DNA from: Actinomycetota bacterium
GTDB taxonomy: Bacteria > Actinomycetota > Actinomycetes > Nanopelagicales > Nanopelagicaceae
Reading direction: 5' to 3'
Assembly: GCA_009705025.1 (NCBI GenBank)
Contig: WLDA01000007.1
Location: 1-13,786, forward strand
Length of the DNA: 13,786 nt
This document shows, piece by piece, positions 1 to 7,183 of this stretch. How positions within the stretch are numbered: the first letter of the stretch is position 1; the number at the start of each line of letters is the position of its first letter. The translations under genes were made by a program, and so were the position numbers. The notes under the pieces are model-generated. The model was not told where the DNA came from. It did no database searches and was given only the letters and a program-made list of their open reading frames with translations.

Positions 1-1356
1 TTAGTAAAGCCCGTTGGATTTCTATTTCCATTGACGGAAAAATTCAAAGAGCGCACTTATGTAGGAGCAGGGCTTGCTCTCTATGATGCACTTCGAGGTT
101 TCCAGCGCGCACTTCCTTGGCATAAACATATTAGCCAGTCGAAAATTGCTGAGATAGCCCCTTCGCTTAGAACAGATATCGTCACTGGTGCTATCAAATA
201 TTTTGATGCGCAGGTAGATGATGCGCGTCATACGATGACCATTGCGCGTACTGCAGCACGACATGGGGCAGTTATTGCTACCGGAGTGCGGGCAGAGTCA
301 TTGATTCGAGATGGAAAAAGAGTTGTTGGGGTAATCGCACTCGATTCTGAAACGAAGAAGAAGATAACTATCAAAGCAACAGCAACAGTTATGTGCGCTG
401 GCGTGTGGAGTGATGAACTTCAATCAAAATTTGATCTCAAAGCTGGTTATAAAGTAACAATGAGCAAAGGTGTTCATATCGTTCTTCCCCGCTCCGCAAT
501 AACATCTGAAGCAGGAGTCATCATCAAGACTCAGATTTCAGTTTTGTTCTTAATCCCATGGGGAGACAAATGGATTGTTGGTACCACTGATACTCCATAC
601 ACAGGAGATAAGACAGAACCAGTAGCAAGTGCAGCCGATGTTGAATACATTCTCAATGAAGCCAATCGAGTACTCAAGCCAAAGATAAAGCGCGAAGATA
701 TTATTGGTGTGTACGCAGGGCTCCGTCCGCTTATTTCAAATAACAAAAACTCTGCAACAACAAAACTTTCGCGTGAACACACTGTTGATCGCCCAACTCC
801 TGGGTTCCTCAGTGTTGCAGGTGGTAAATACACCACCTATCGAATCATGGCCAAAGATGTTATTGATTTAGCAGTCAACGAATTGCGTCGCATCACATTA
901 GATTCTGTAACTGAAAAACTTCCTGTAGTTGGCGCTGATGGATATGCAGCCCTTGTCCAACAAAGTGCTCAAATAGCGCAGATATATGAAATATCAGAAG
1001 AGAGTGTTATTCACTTACTTAACCGTCATGGTTCCCTCATCAACGAAGTGTTAGAGATTATTGCGGATAATCCAGAGATGGCAGAGCGAATTGATCCTGC
1101 ACTGCCGTACCTGAAAGCCGAAATTGAGTATGCAGCAAGTCATGAAGGTGCACGAAGCGTTGAAGATGTGATTTCTCGCCGCACGCGCATTGCTTTTGAG
1201 TCCCATGATCACGGAATTGGAATAGCAACTGAAGTTGCAACAATTATTGGAACAATCCTTGGATGGGGTGCGAAAGAGCGCAAAGCATCAATCAATAGTT
1301 ATAGGGAACTTGTAGAGCGCGAGAATGTCGCCCTTGGAGAACTAATCAATTCTTGA
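1..1356 (+). CDS. glpD: Glycerol-3-phosphate dehydrogenase (GlpD), 5' truncated by window edge
   Basis: FAD-dependent enzyme that oxidises sn-glycerol-3-phosphate to dihydroxyacetone phosphate and passes electrons to the membrane quinone pool. The frame is open from base 1, so the gene starts outside the window; 451 residues are present. The N-terminal FAD-binding GxGxxG region (roughly the first 100-130 residues) is missing. Visible GlpD hallmarks are ERTYVGAGLALYDAL (bases 49-93), a substrate-domain segment around FLIPWGDKWIVGTTDTPYTG (547-606), YAGLRPLI (712-735) and GGKYTTYR (820-843), followed by the helical C-terminal DAO_C-type domain. The TTG at base 31 is internal, because homologous sequence continues in frame upstream of it. 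The TGA stop overlaps the 3' end of the convergent lysozyme gene by 11 bp. Family assignment is firm; the regulatory region is not visible. Confidence 0.95.
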   Translation, partial: LVKPVGFLFPLTEKFKERTYVGAGLALYDALRGFQRALPWHKHISQSKIAEIAPSLRTDIVTGAIKYFDAQVDDARHTMTIARTAARHGAVIATGVRAESLIRDGKRVVGVIALDSETKKKITIKATATVMCAGVWSDELQSKFDLKAGYKVTMSKGVHIVLPRSAITSEAGVIIKTQISVLFLIPWGDKWIVGTTDTPYTGDKTEPVASAADVEYILNEANRVLKPKIKREDIIGVYAGLRPLISNNKNSATTKLSREHTVDRPTPGFLSVAGGKYTTYRIMAKDVIDLAVNELRRITLDSVTEKLPVVGADGYAALVQQSAQIAQIYEISEESVIHLLNRHGSLINEVLEIIADNPEMAERIDPALPYLKAEIEYAASHEGARSVEDVISRRTRIAFESHDHGIGIATEVATIIGTILGWGAKERKASINSYRELVERENVALGELINS

Positions 1357-2971
1357 TTTGTTTTGCGCATCCATCAGTTGTTGGTTTTTTTGTGGGTGCC
1401 GGTGAAGGCTTAACAGGCGCTGGTGATGGTTCAACACCTTGTGTGACACTAAATATTGCTGGCGTACTACTTGTTGCGTGAGTATTTGAAACATCTACAT
1501 ATGTAACCGAGCCTTGGTAGTTTCCTGCAGGAACACCTTTGAGCGCTAGAGTCCAAACACCGCTTGAAGATCTCACAACAGTTTGTGTTGGTTTAGGGCT
1601 TACTGGGGTGAGTGGATCAAAAACAAATTTCACGCTACCCGTTACAACAGGATTGAGATTTGGTCGAATAACGCTGACATTGAAAGTGACTAATTTGTCG
1701 GTCGTACTCGCAGATAATTTATTCACCGTCACCTGCGTTGGTTCATTGAGTGGCATAAAATCAATTACTTCAGGCACCCAACTACCTTTAGTAAGGTCAA
1801 GGAATATATTTGGAGATCCACGAAATACATTGAGATCTAAGCGACTACCTGGCACTCCATACTTTGGAGCAATTCCACACGATGTGTACTGCCAGATTAT
1901 CCATTGTGATGAGCAGTTAGAAGTTGTCCAAGAGTGGACATAACACCCACCACTTTTCAATCCAGGCTGTGCTAACGGATCTGCAGGATCTATTGCATAT
2001 TGCGCAAGCCACAGAGGATATTGCGCAAGTTCAGAACTTCGCGTCATGGCACTTTCGAGGAAATTTGGATAGGAATAGATAAATGGAGTGCGTCCTGTTT
2101 CTTCTTTCAAGAGCGCCAAAAATGAAGTTGCCCATAAAGTTACGGCGCTACGGGAGGCATACTTTGCGCAGGTTTTATTTGAATTTTGGCGAACACAGTT
2201 GTTCTCAAGATCAAGTGCATACGGCAAATCCTTTTCGCCATATCCTCCAATAGATGCAAGACGCCACACTACTTTTTGTGCTTGAGCTTGCGCATCTTTG
2301 ATTATCTCTGCTGGCACATTTGTATCAGGCAATATTGCATAGTGATAAAAGCCGGTATATATCCCCGCGGCTTGCGCAGCTGAATGATCCATAGATAAAT
2401 ACTTCAATGAAAGTGCATCTGCGTCATCACGCGTATCTGATGCTTTGATTATTACGAATCTAAGCCCAGCGGCATACATAGTTGCAAAATCAATTGTTTT
2501 GTCATTGGGATGTTGCCACCTACTGATATCTGCACCATGTATGCGCGAACCAGGACCCATTGCATCTATAAATGCTTCTTGATTTTCTGATGATATTTCA
2601 GGAAGTTGTTGAATAGTTATTGAGCGAATATTTGAATAAATACGTTTTTTACCTACGTAGGCAGTGGCTCTATATTTCACTTGCGCATCAAGGGCCGTCG
2701 CAAGTGCAACTACCTTGTATGTTCCTACGCGAGTACTTTTAGTCTTGAAACGAGTTGCTTTCCAACCGCCGTCCGTATTGATTTGAATCTTAATTTCGGT
2801 GCCGGACTTAGCAGGTTTGAGAGTGCCATATAAAGTCACCAACGACTCACTTGAACTTGGAGTTTGGCTAATTGCAAGTTTGAGCGTGCTGGTCGCTGCG
2901 TTAGATGGTTGAGTATGTATAAAAAGTGTAATAAGAGAAAAAATCGTTATCCATGAAAATATTCTCTTCAT
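1346..2971 (-). CDS. Secreted GH25 lysozyme-like muramidase with Ig-like flanking domains
   Basis: Predicted exported peptidoglycan hydrolase (N-acetylmuramidase, glycoside hydrolase family 25), 541 aa. Residues 1-26 form a signal peptide (positive start, hydrophobic core, cleavage near SNA-A). Residues ~28-121 look like a beta-rich Ig-like module. Residues ~143-395 are the GH25 domain: HGADISRWQ with D148, VIIKASD, GFYHYAI, the acidic pair D254/E256 in ALDLEN, WLAQYA, and a C-terminal RLDLNVF with D379. Residues ~405-511 form a second Ig-like domain, then a Pro/Ser/Ala/Lys spacer (512-531) and the tail DGCAKQIKN. No membrane anchor or LPXTG is seen, so it is probably released or wall-associated. 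The start ATG overlaps the upstream gene's stop (ATGA), suggesting translational coupling. Role: wall remodelling or competitor lysis, not resolvable from sequence. Confidence 0.9.
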   Translation of the reverse strand: MKRIFSWITIFSLITLFIHTQPSNAATSTLKLAISQTPSSSESLVTLYGTLKPAKSGTEIKIQINTDGGWKATRFKTKSTRVGTYKVVALATALDAQVKYRATAYVGKKRIYSNIRSITIQQLPEISSENQEAFIDAMGPGSRIHGADISRWQHPNDKTIDFATMYAAGLRFVIIKASDTRDDADALSLKYLSMDHSAAQAAGIYTGFYHYAILPDTNVPAEIIKDAQAQAQKVVWRLASIGGYGEKDLPYALDLENNCVRQNSNKTCAKYASRSAVTLWATSFLALLKEETGRTPFIYSYPNFLESAMTRSSELAQYPLWLAQYAIDPADPLAQPGLKSGGCYVHSWTTSNCSSQWIIWQYTSCGIAPKYGVPGSRLDLNVFRGSPNIFLDLTKGSWVPEVIDFMPLNEPTQVTVNKLSASTTDKLVTFNVSVIRPNLNPVVTGSVKFVFDPLTPVSPKPTQTVVRSSSGVWTLALKGVPAGNYQGSVTYVDVSNTHATSSTPAIFSVTQGVEPSPAPVKPSPAPTKKPTTDGCAKQIKN

Positions 2972-3231
2972 AATTCAGCAATCGTTACATCTAAATGTGC
3001 AACATGAGCGATAGCTTCAACGAGTATCTTCTTATGACGTTCTCGAGATTGACTATATTCATGGGCAGCACCAAATTTGCGGCTATCTGAAAAATCTAAT
3101 GTGAGTACACCTGCTTCAAGGGATGCGAGGCGGGCATCGAAAAAGGCGAGCCAGACGACCCTGTCTTCTCTTTCGACATAATCAAGGACATCATTCCAGC
3201 GTGAACGAAGATCACTGAGTTCAGATGTCAT
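2968..3231 (-). CDS. Small protein resembling the DNA polymerase III tau (DnaX) C-terminal domain
   Basis: An 87-aa soluble protein. Its pattern, LRSRWNDVLDYV at residues ~8-19, a hydrophobic DRVVWLAFFDARLASLEAGV stretch, LTLDFSDSRKF, then a charged helix ending VAHLDVTIAEL, resembles from memory the last ~80 residues of actinobacterial DnaX (pattern W-P-x-V-L ... A-x-V ... G-x-L-T-L-x-F ... L-G-V-D-W-x-I). In DnaX that region lies at the end of a ~600-residue AAA+ protein; here it stands alone with no ATPase part. The start is supported by a -10-like TATCGT 7 nt upstream and no Shine-Dalgarno. Its stop overlaps the GH25 start. The similarity is recalled, not searched. If wrong, it is simply a small hypothetical protein; the coding call itself is safer than the family call. 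Confidence 0.7.
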   Translation of the reverse strand: MTSELSDLRSRWNDVLDYVEREDRVVWLAFFDARLASLEAGVLTLDFSDSRKFGAAHEYSQSRERHKKILVEAIAHVAHLDVTIAEL

Positions 3232-3238
3232 AGGGCAA

Positions 3239-3244
3239 ACGATA
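3239..3244 (-). promoter_or_regulatory. Putative leaderless -10 element for the tau-C-like gene
   Basis: TATCGT on the minus strand ends 7 nt before the ATG at 3231, and no purine-rich Shine-Dalgarno lies between. This fits a transcript that begins at or very near the start codon. No clear -35 was recognised. Confidence 0.5.
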
Positions 3245-3282
3245 CCTTTTTTACTTTACATACTTAGGTAAGCCACTGCTAT

Positions 3283-3951
3283 TCAGTGACGAGGTGCCCC
3301 TAGCCATTTGAAGTATTCGCCAGTGATGAGAACTCGTAGATTCTTTGTGCGATCTGGAAGGAAACCAAAGTGCTGTGCAATTCTGGCGACAATCTGCTCG
3401 ACAGATTTCTCACTCACAAATCGTGTACGTCCAATTTCTGCATTGCTAAGACCACATGCCAATAAGCGAAGAGTTTCGATTTGAATATCCGTGAAGTCAT
3501 TGAGCACTGTTGTAAATGCATTTTCGTGCAAAGAACCGTGTGAATCAACCCATGCCAACTTCTCCTTTGTTGTTGAAGATTTGATGGAGAGTTCAATGGA
3601 ATCTTTGATTACCAGGAGATCGGCAATTGATTTTTTCAGAACTATTTTGCTGCCAAGGGGAACGTCTTTCTCTTTCAAACCAAGGAGGCGAAGATCAGGG
3701 CAAGATGTCATAAAAATAATCCCAAGATCTGGTTTACTCTTTCGAAGCGAACGAGCTAGCGAAACGCCTTCTTCACCACAAAATTGAATATCAATAATGA
3801 CTGCATCAGGTTGTAACGATCTGAATAAATTTTGTGCAATTGGAATTGTGTGAGCTTCACCAATAACATCAACAGTGTGCAGTCTTAGCGCAGCCGAAAG
3901 AGTAGATAGCTCGAAAGCATCATCATTTACAATCAATACTCTTGGGGTCAC
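3283..3951 (-). CDS. Orphan two-component response regulator, REC plus LuxR-type HTH
   Basis: A 222-aa NarL/FixJ-like regulator. Residues ~4-125 are the receiver: acidic pair D10/D11 in VNDD, phospho-acceptor D54 in VIIDIQ, T82 in IIFMTS, and K106 or K107 in VLKKS. Residues ~150-215 form a LuxR-type helix-turn-helix: FTDIQIETLRLLACGLSNAE, then FVSEKSVEQIVARIAQHFG and DRTKNLRV. The turn follows the family pattern, but the recognition helix (SVEQIVARI) departs from the usual TVKTHVSNI-like sequence, so target specificity is probably unusual. The start is GTG; no other start codon lies just upstream in frame, and the REC domain begins immediately. No histidine kinase gene is adjacent, so the partner is elsewhere or absent. 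A 6-4-6 inverted repeat sits 8 bp upstream of the GTG. Targets are unknown. Confidence 0.9.
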   Translation of the reverse strand: MTPRVLIVNDDAFELSTLSAALRLHTVDVIGEAHTIPIAQNLFRSLQPDAVIIDIQFCGEEGVSLARSLRKSKPDLGIIFMTSCPDLRLLGLKEKDVPLGSKIVLKKSIADLLVIKDSIELSIKSSTTKEKLAWVDSHGSLHENAFTTVLNDFTDIQIETLRLLACGLSNAEIGRTRFVSEKSVEQIVARIAQHFGFLPDRTKNLRVLITGEYFKWLGAPRH

Positions 3952-3959
3952 AGTGATTA

Positions 3960-3975
3960 GTATCGTATGCGATAC
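3960..3975. promoter_or_regulatory. Perfect 6-4-6 inverted repeat at the response regulator start
   Basis: GTATCG, four bases (TATG), CGATAC. It lies 8 bp upstream of the regulator's GTG. Read in the gene direction it contains a -10-like TACGAT, so a protein bound here would cover the likely promoter. It could be an autoregulatory operator; an RNA hairpin in a short leader is the alternative. Function is inferred from position only. Confidence 0.4.
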
Positions 3976-4016
3976 ACAGCAAAGAGCGAGAAAATATTAC
4001 TGGGGCAGTCCCTAGT

Positions 4017-4862
4017 CTATTTTATTATTTGTTTTATAACTTCTGAAATTTTTAGAATAATTTGTTGCGCAGAAATTGGACCACCGTTAGATGCTTTATC
4101 GGCTGCTAATAAATGAATCAGCGCGCCGGTTGCAGCAATTTCTGCCAATCGATTTGCATCATTGAGTATCTCGATTGTGTTTGTTGTCACTATAGACCCG
4201 ATGATTCCTGCAAGTACATCCCCACTTCCTGCAGTTGCAAGCCAAGGGGTTGATACTGGAAGTTCATAAAGAACATTCTCATTTGCAACGAGCGTGCGAC
4301 TTCCTTTGAGAAGAATTGTCACGCTCAATTTTTCAACAGCAATCTGAATCCATTTTTTTGGATCCCCTTCAATTGCTTCCGAGGTAACACTCATTCCGCG
4401 TGCATTGAGCAATTGTGCAAGCTCTCCATAATGTGGAGTGATGAGAGTTGGTTGTTCTAAAGTGCCAGCAAGGTAAAGAGCTCCTGCATCTAAAACTGTT
4501 GGCACTGTTTGCCGTCTTGCTAATACAAACCAGCGATGTCGAAGCCACGTAGAAAAATGTTTATATTTTGCACTTTCAATTCCACTTCCTAATAGCCATG
4601 CATTTACTTTGCCTGGTTGCACAACAACTTCAGGAGTTGTGTGTAGAACAAGGTGAGCTAGTCCAGATGAACTATTGAAGCGAACCATTCCTACACCTGT
4701 TGCAGCAGCAGCAGCTGTAGTAAGTACGGCAGCACCTGGATATTGGGCAGAACCCGTAATCACTCCAAGAACCCCGCGTGAATATTTATGGTCTAACTCT
4801 GATGGAATTACTATGCACCGTTTTGCATCTCGGGTAGTGAATTTTTTGACGACTACGCTCAT
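4017..4862 (-). CDS. nnrD: ADP-dependent NAD(P)H-hydrate dehydratase (stand-alone)
   Basis: Repairs the hydrated, inactive forms of NADH and NADPH by ADP-dependent dehydration; cytosolic, ribokinase-like (carbohydrate kinase, YjeF C-terminal) fold. Of 281 residues, the family signatures are GVLGVITGSAQYPGAAVL (~30-47), ATGVGMVRF (54-62), LGSGIES (91-97), TPHYGE (142-147), LLKGSRT (184-190) and the nucleotide/catalytic loop ATAGSGDVLAG (209-219) with D215. The usual fused NnrE epimerase half is absent, so it is a one-domain protein slightly longer than the bare domain; an NnrE partner is not in this window. The ATG follows a -10-like TAGAGT by 6 nt without a Shine-Dalgarno. It is divergent from the secreted-protein gene and lies 65 nt upstream of the response regulator on the same strand. 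Confidence 0.92.
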   Translation of the reverse strand: MSVVVKKFTTRDAKRCIVIPSELDHKYSRGVLGVITGSAQYPGAAVLTTAAAAATGVGMVRFNSSSGLAHLVLHTTPEVVVQPGKVNAWLLGSGIESAKYKHFSTWLRHRWFVLARRQTVPTVLDAGALYLAGTLEQPTLITPHYGELAQLLNARGMSVTSEAIEGDPKKWIQIAVEKLSVTILLKGSRTLVANENVLYELPVSTPWLATAGSGDVLAGIIGSIVTTNTIEILNDANRLAEIAATGALIHLLAADKASNGGPISAQQIILKISEVIKQIIK

Positions 4863-4868
4863 AGGGCA

Positions 4869-4874
4869 ACTCTA
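4869..4874 (-). promoter_or_regulatory. Putative leaderless -10 element for nnrD
   Basis: TAGAGT on the minus strand ends 6 nt before the nnrD ATG (4862). The 11 bases TTGCCCTATGA spanning the start are identical to those at the tau-C-like gene start. Confidence 0.5.
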
Positions 4875-4924
4875 ACTCTTCCAAAATGCACCGAAAACCA
4901 CTGGGTTTTCTAGCGCTCACCTTT

Positions 4925-4930
4925 TATGAT
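4925..4930 (+). promoter_or_regulatory. Putative leaderless -10 element for the secreted repeat protein
   Basis: TATGAT, close to the TATAAT consensus, ends 7 nt before the ATG at 4938. The upstream in-frame ATG at 4926 lies inside this hexamer, which argues that 4938 is the true start. Confidence 0.55.
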
Positions 4931-4937
4931 TTGTTTC

Positions 4938-7181
4938 ATGATTCGTGGAATCAGAGTCTCATTGCTCACAATAATCTCGGTCGCCTTGATTTCGACATCG
5001 CTGCCTACATATTCATATGCAGCTGATGCTCCTGCGCCGATGTCTATGACTCCACCGGAAGATCCAAATGTAATTAAAGATGCTCGCTCGATACTGAGAG
5101 GGATTGAACCTACAACGTCTAATAATGCAATGGTTTATTTCGATCAGAACCAAGTAAATTTCAAATCTTTTATTTCTCTAGAGCAACATGGTGCTGGTCA
5201 AACTGGAGGCGAGAAAATAATTTGCCTGACCCCTCAAGACCCGAAGTGCGTTTCAGCTCTGGCAGATTCTTCATATCAACAAATTAAATATGACGTCGCG
5301 ATGGGCTCTTGTGATGCAAGACAAATTGCGGCATGTATCAAAACTCTATCTTTAGTAAAAGAAGATGGTACAAAAATCAAGGCACAAGCCGTTCAAAGAA
5401 TCTACAGTAAGACGAGTCCTGGCTGGGATTCAACTTTTAATGCAAAAACAAACACTGGGTATCCTGGCGCAGATGGTCCGTGGTTGTGGAGAATTACTGA
5501 TGGCGGCAAGAGTACTGATTATTTGATTCTCGGATTAGTAAGTGCGCTTTTCAATCGCTCTGTTGGAACATCGACATGGGATGCTTCAGAGAAAAGCTTG
5601 AGACTTTCAATTTACCCAGTGAAGAAATTTGAAAATCCTGCTTATGTTGATGGCGGTTCGGAAACTGCTTGCTTGGCAGTAGACACAGGGGTTTGTTACC
5701 AACGAATTGCATTTGCACCTAACCTTCGATTCGCACTCGATATTAGAATCCCAAAAGTGATTACAGGTTGGCTCAATGGCCGCCTTGATAAACCTTCTGC
5801 GTATACTGAAAATTATGATGAGAATTATTCCGAGCTAATCGTAGAAGCTGATCCATTAGAAGAAATCATGACGGGAAAATGGTTACCGAATTCAGGTGCG
5901 GTAGCTCAATATCTAAACGATTCTAGAAAAGGTCAGACTGCGGCGCCAGGGAGTAAGAATCTTGATATTGCTGGAACGGATCCAGATGATCAAAATTCAG
6001 TGAAGTACTACACCTCTTTGTCTTCGCAATTTAGCAACACGGCCCTCACAAATACTTTAGCGTGGCGACTTAATACCACTTCGAGTGGTGCTCAAACCTT
6101 TGCATCGACTTGCGCAAAAATCGAAGGAGTTCAAGGCATCGTCACCAGTAATGCCTCTGTCTATGAGCCAGGTTCACCTCAGTGGGATAGCAATGAAGGT
6201 GCAATGGGATACAAAATTGCAGCGCCAACTTTTAAGTCCGATGGTAAAACAGAAAATGTAGGACGTTATGCATTCACAATGCGTGCTGATTTGATCAAGT
6301 GCGTTTATGGAATGTCAAAGCTTCCTGCTTATGCCAAAGTTGAAATCACTTATGACGGAAACGGGGAAAAGAAAACAGCATCAGTGGTTTTAGGGCAGTT
6401 CAAAGACTGGGTCAATCTTCACGCAGACAATTTTGTGTATGAAAATACTCCACCAACTGTGAAGGTAAAACTTGAAGGTTGGACAAAATCGGCAGGTGCT
6501 GGCACAAGTACCTTGCCAGCAAGTCCTCCAAATCAATCGTCACCAGGCAAAGTTGCTGCGCCAAGTACAGGGCAAGCAACTATTACTTGCATCAAGGGAA
6601 CAACTAAGAAAACAGTCACCGGAACAAAACCAGTCTGTCCAACAGGATATAAAATTCAAGCAGCGCCTGGCCAGGTTGCTCCACAAGTAACAATTACTTG
6701 TACAAAGGGAACAACTAAGAAAACGGTCACTGGAGCAAAACCGGTATGTCCAACGGGTTATAAAATGAGTGTTGCGAAACCAAGTGCGCAGGCTCCTGCT
6801 ATTCAACAACCAGTTGATCAAGCTAATGCCCAACCAAATCAACCACAACCTGGGCAGCCAAATCAACCACAACCGGGACAACCAAATGATCCAAATGGTG
6901 ACATAACAATTACCTGTACTAAGGGAAGCGAATCAAAACAAGTTACAGGTAAGTCTCCTGTGCAGTGTCCGAATGGTTATCAAATGAAACCGATGCAACC
7001 AGGGCAACCAAACCAACCACAACCAGGACAACCAATTGACCCGAACGCAGATATAACCATTACATGCATTAAGGGAAGTGACTCAAAGCAAGTTACAGGA
7101 AAATCTCCCGTGCAGTGCCCTACTGGATATCAAATGCAACCAATGCAACCAGGTCAGCCACAACAACCAGCTAAGCCATAA
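4938..7181 (+). CDS. Large secreted protein of unknown function with Cys-repeat, Gln/Pro-rich tail
   Basis: A 747-aa exported protein (751 if the in-frame ATG at 4926 is used; 4938 is preferred because a TATGAT box overlaps the first ATG). Residues 1-29 are a signal peptide ending SYA-ADAP. Residues ~30-530 are an extracellular region I do not recognise: many Trp, Tyr and Asp, paired cysteines (for example ICLTPQDPKC, GSCDARQIAAC, ACLAVDTGVC), no transmembrane segment and no enzyme motif. Residues 548-734 hold four copies of a short motif, ITCxKG...K.VTG..PV.CPxGY, with two cysteines 16-17 residues apart that could form a disulphide; Gln/Pro/Asn-rich linkers separate the later copies. There is no sorting signal at the C-terminus. 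The motif resembles tails of other actinobacterial secreted proteins I have seen, but I cannot name a family. The gene converges on the alditol oxidase gene with a 2-bp gap. Confidence 0.85.
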   Translation: MIRGIRVSLLTIISVALISTSLPTYSYAADAPAPMSMTPPEDPNVIKDARSILRGIEPTTSNNAMVYFDQNQVNFKSFISLEQHGAGQTGGEKIICLTPQDPKCVSALADSSYQQIKYDVAMGSCDARQIAACIKTLSLVKEDGTKIKAQAVQRIYSKTSPGWDSTFNAKTNTGYPGADGPWLWRITDGGKSTDYLILGLVSALFNRSVGTSTWDASEKSLRLSIYPVKKFENPAYVDGGSETACLAVDTGVCYQRIAFAPNLRFALDIRIPKVITGWLNGRLDKPSAYTENYDENYSELIVEADPLEEIMTGKWLPNSGAVAQYLNDSRKGQTAAPGSKNLDIAGTDPDDQNSVKYYTSLSSQFSNTALTNTLAWRLNTTSSGAQTFASTCAKIEGVQGIVTSNASVYEPGSPQWDSNEGAMGYKIAAPTFKSDGKTENVGRYAFTMRADLIKCVYGMSKLPAYAKVEITYDGNGEKKTASVVLGQFKDWVNLHADNFVYENTPPTVKVKLEGWTKSAGAGTSTLPASPPNQSSPGKVAAPSTGQATITCIKGTTKKTVTGTKPVCPTGYKIQAAPGQVAPQVTITCTKGTTKKTVTGAKPVCPTGYKMSVAKPSAQAPAIQQPVDQANAQPNQPQPGQPNQPQPGQPNDPNGDITITCTKGSESKQVTGKSPVQCPNGYQMKPMQPGQPNQPQPGQPIDPNADITITCIKGSDSKQVTGKSPVQCPTGYQMQPMQPGQPQQPAKP
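6579..7139 (+). repeat. Four coding repeats of a two-cysteine motif
   Basis: Copies at 6579-6659, 6690-6767, 6906-6989 and 7056-7139. Copies 1 and 2 share KGTTKKTVTG and PVCPTGYK; copies 3 and 4 share KQVTGKSPVQCP and GYQM. Each has two cysteines, at residues 551/567 in copy 1 and 660/677 in copy 3. The two subtypes suggest pairwise duplication. Confidence 0.85.
6841..7180 (+). repeat. 150-bp in-frame tandem duplication in the secreted protein tail
   Basis: Bases 6841-6990 and 6991-7140 align at an offset of exactly 150 bp (50 codons), each unit holding a QPGQP-type linker and one two-cysteine motif. A third, truncated unit begins at 7141 and runs to the stop. Synonymous differences between the units indicate that the duplication is not brand new. 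Confidence 0.75.
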
Positions 7182-7183
7182 AT

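Noticed and set aside
31..33. TTG at base 31 as the glpD start
   Set aside because: The frame is open to base 1 and the preceding codons (LVKPVGFLFP) match GlpD, so the gene is cut by the window edge.
531..836. Minus-strand open frame of 101 codons inside glpD
   Set aside because: Antisense to conserved GlpD motifs, with no recognisable domain or start signal.
6540..6881. Minus-strand open frame rich in Trp, Leu and Cys opposite the repeat tail
   Set aside because: A consequence of low-complexity CAACCA-type codons on the other strand.
6841..7180. Possible CRISPR-like array
   Set aside because: Units are in frame, contiguous and encode Gln/Pro linkers and Cys motifs; there are no unique spacers.
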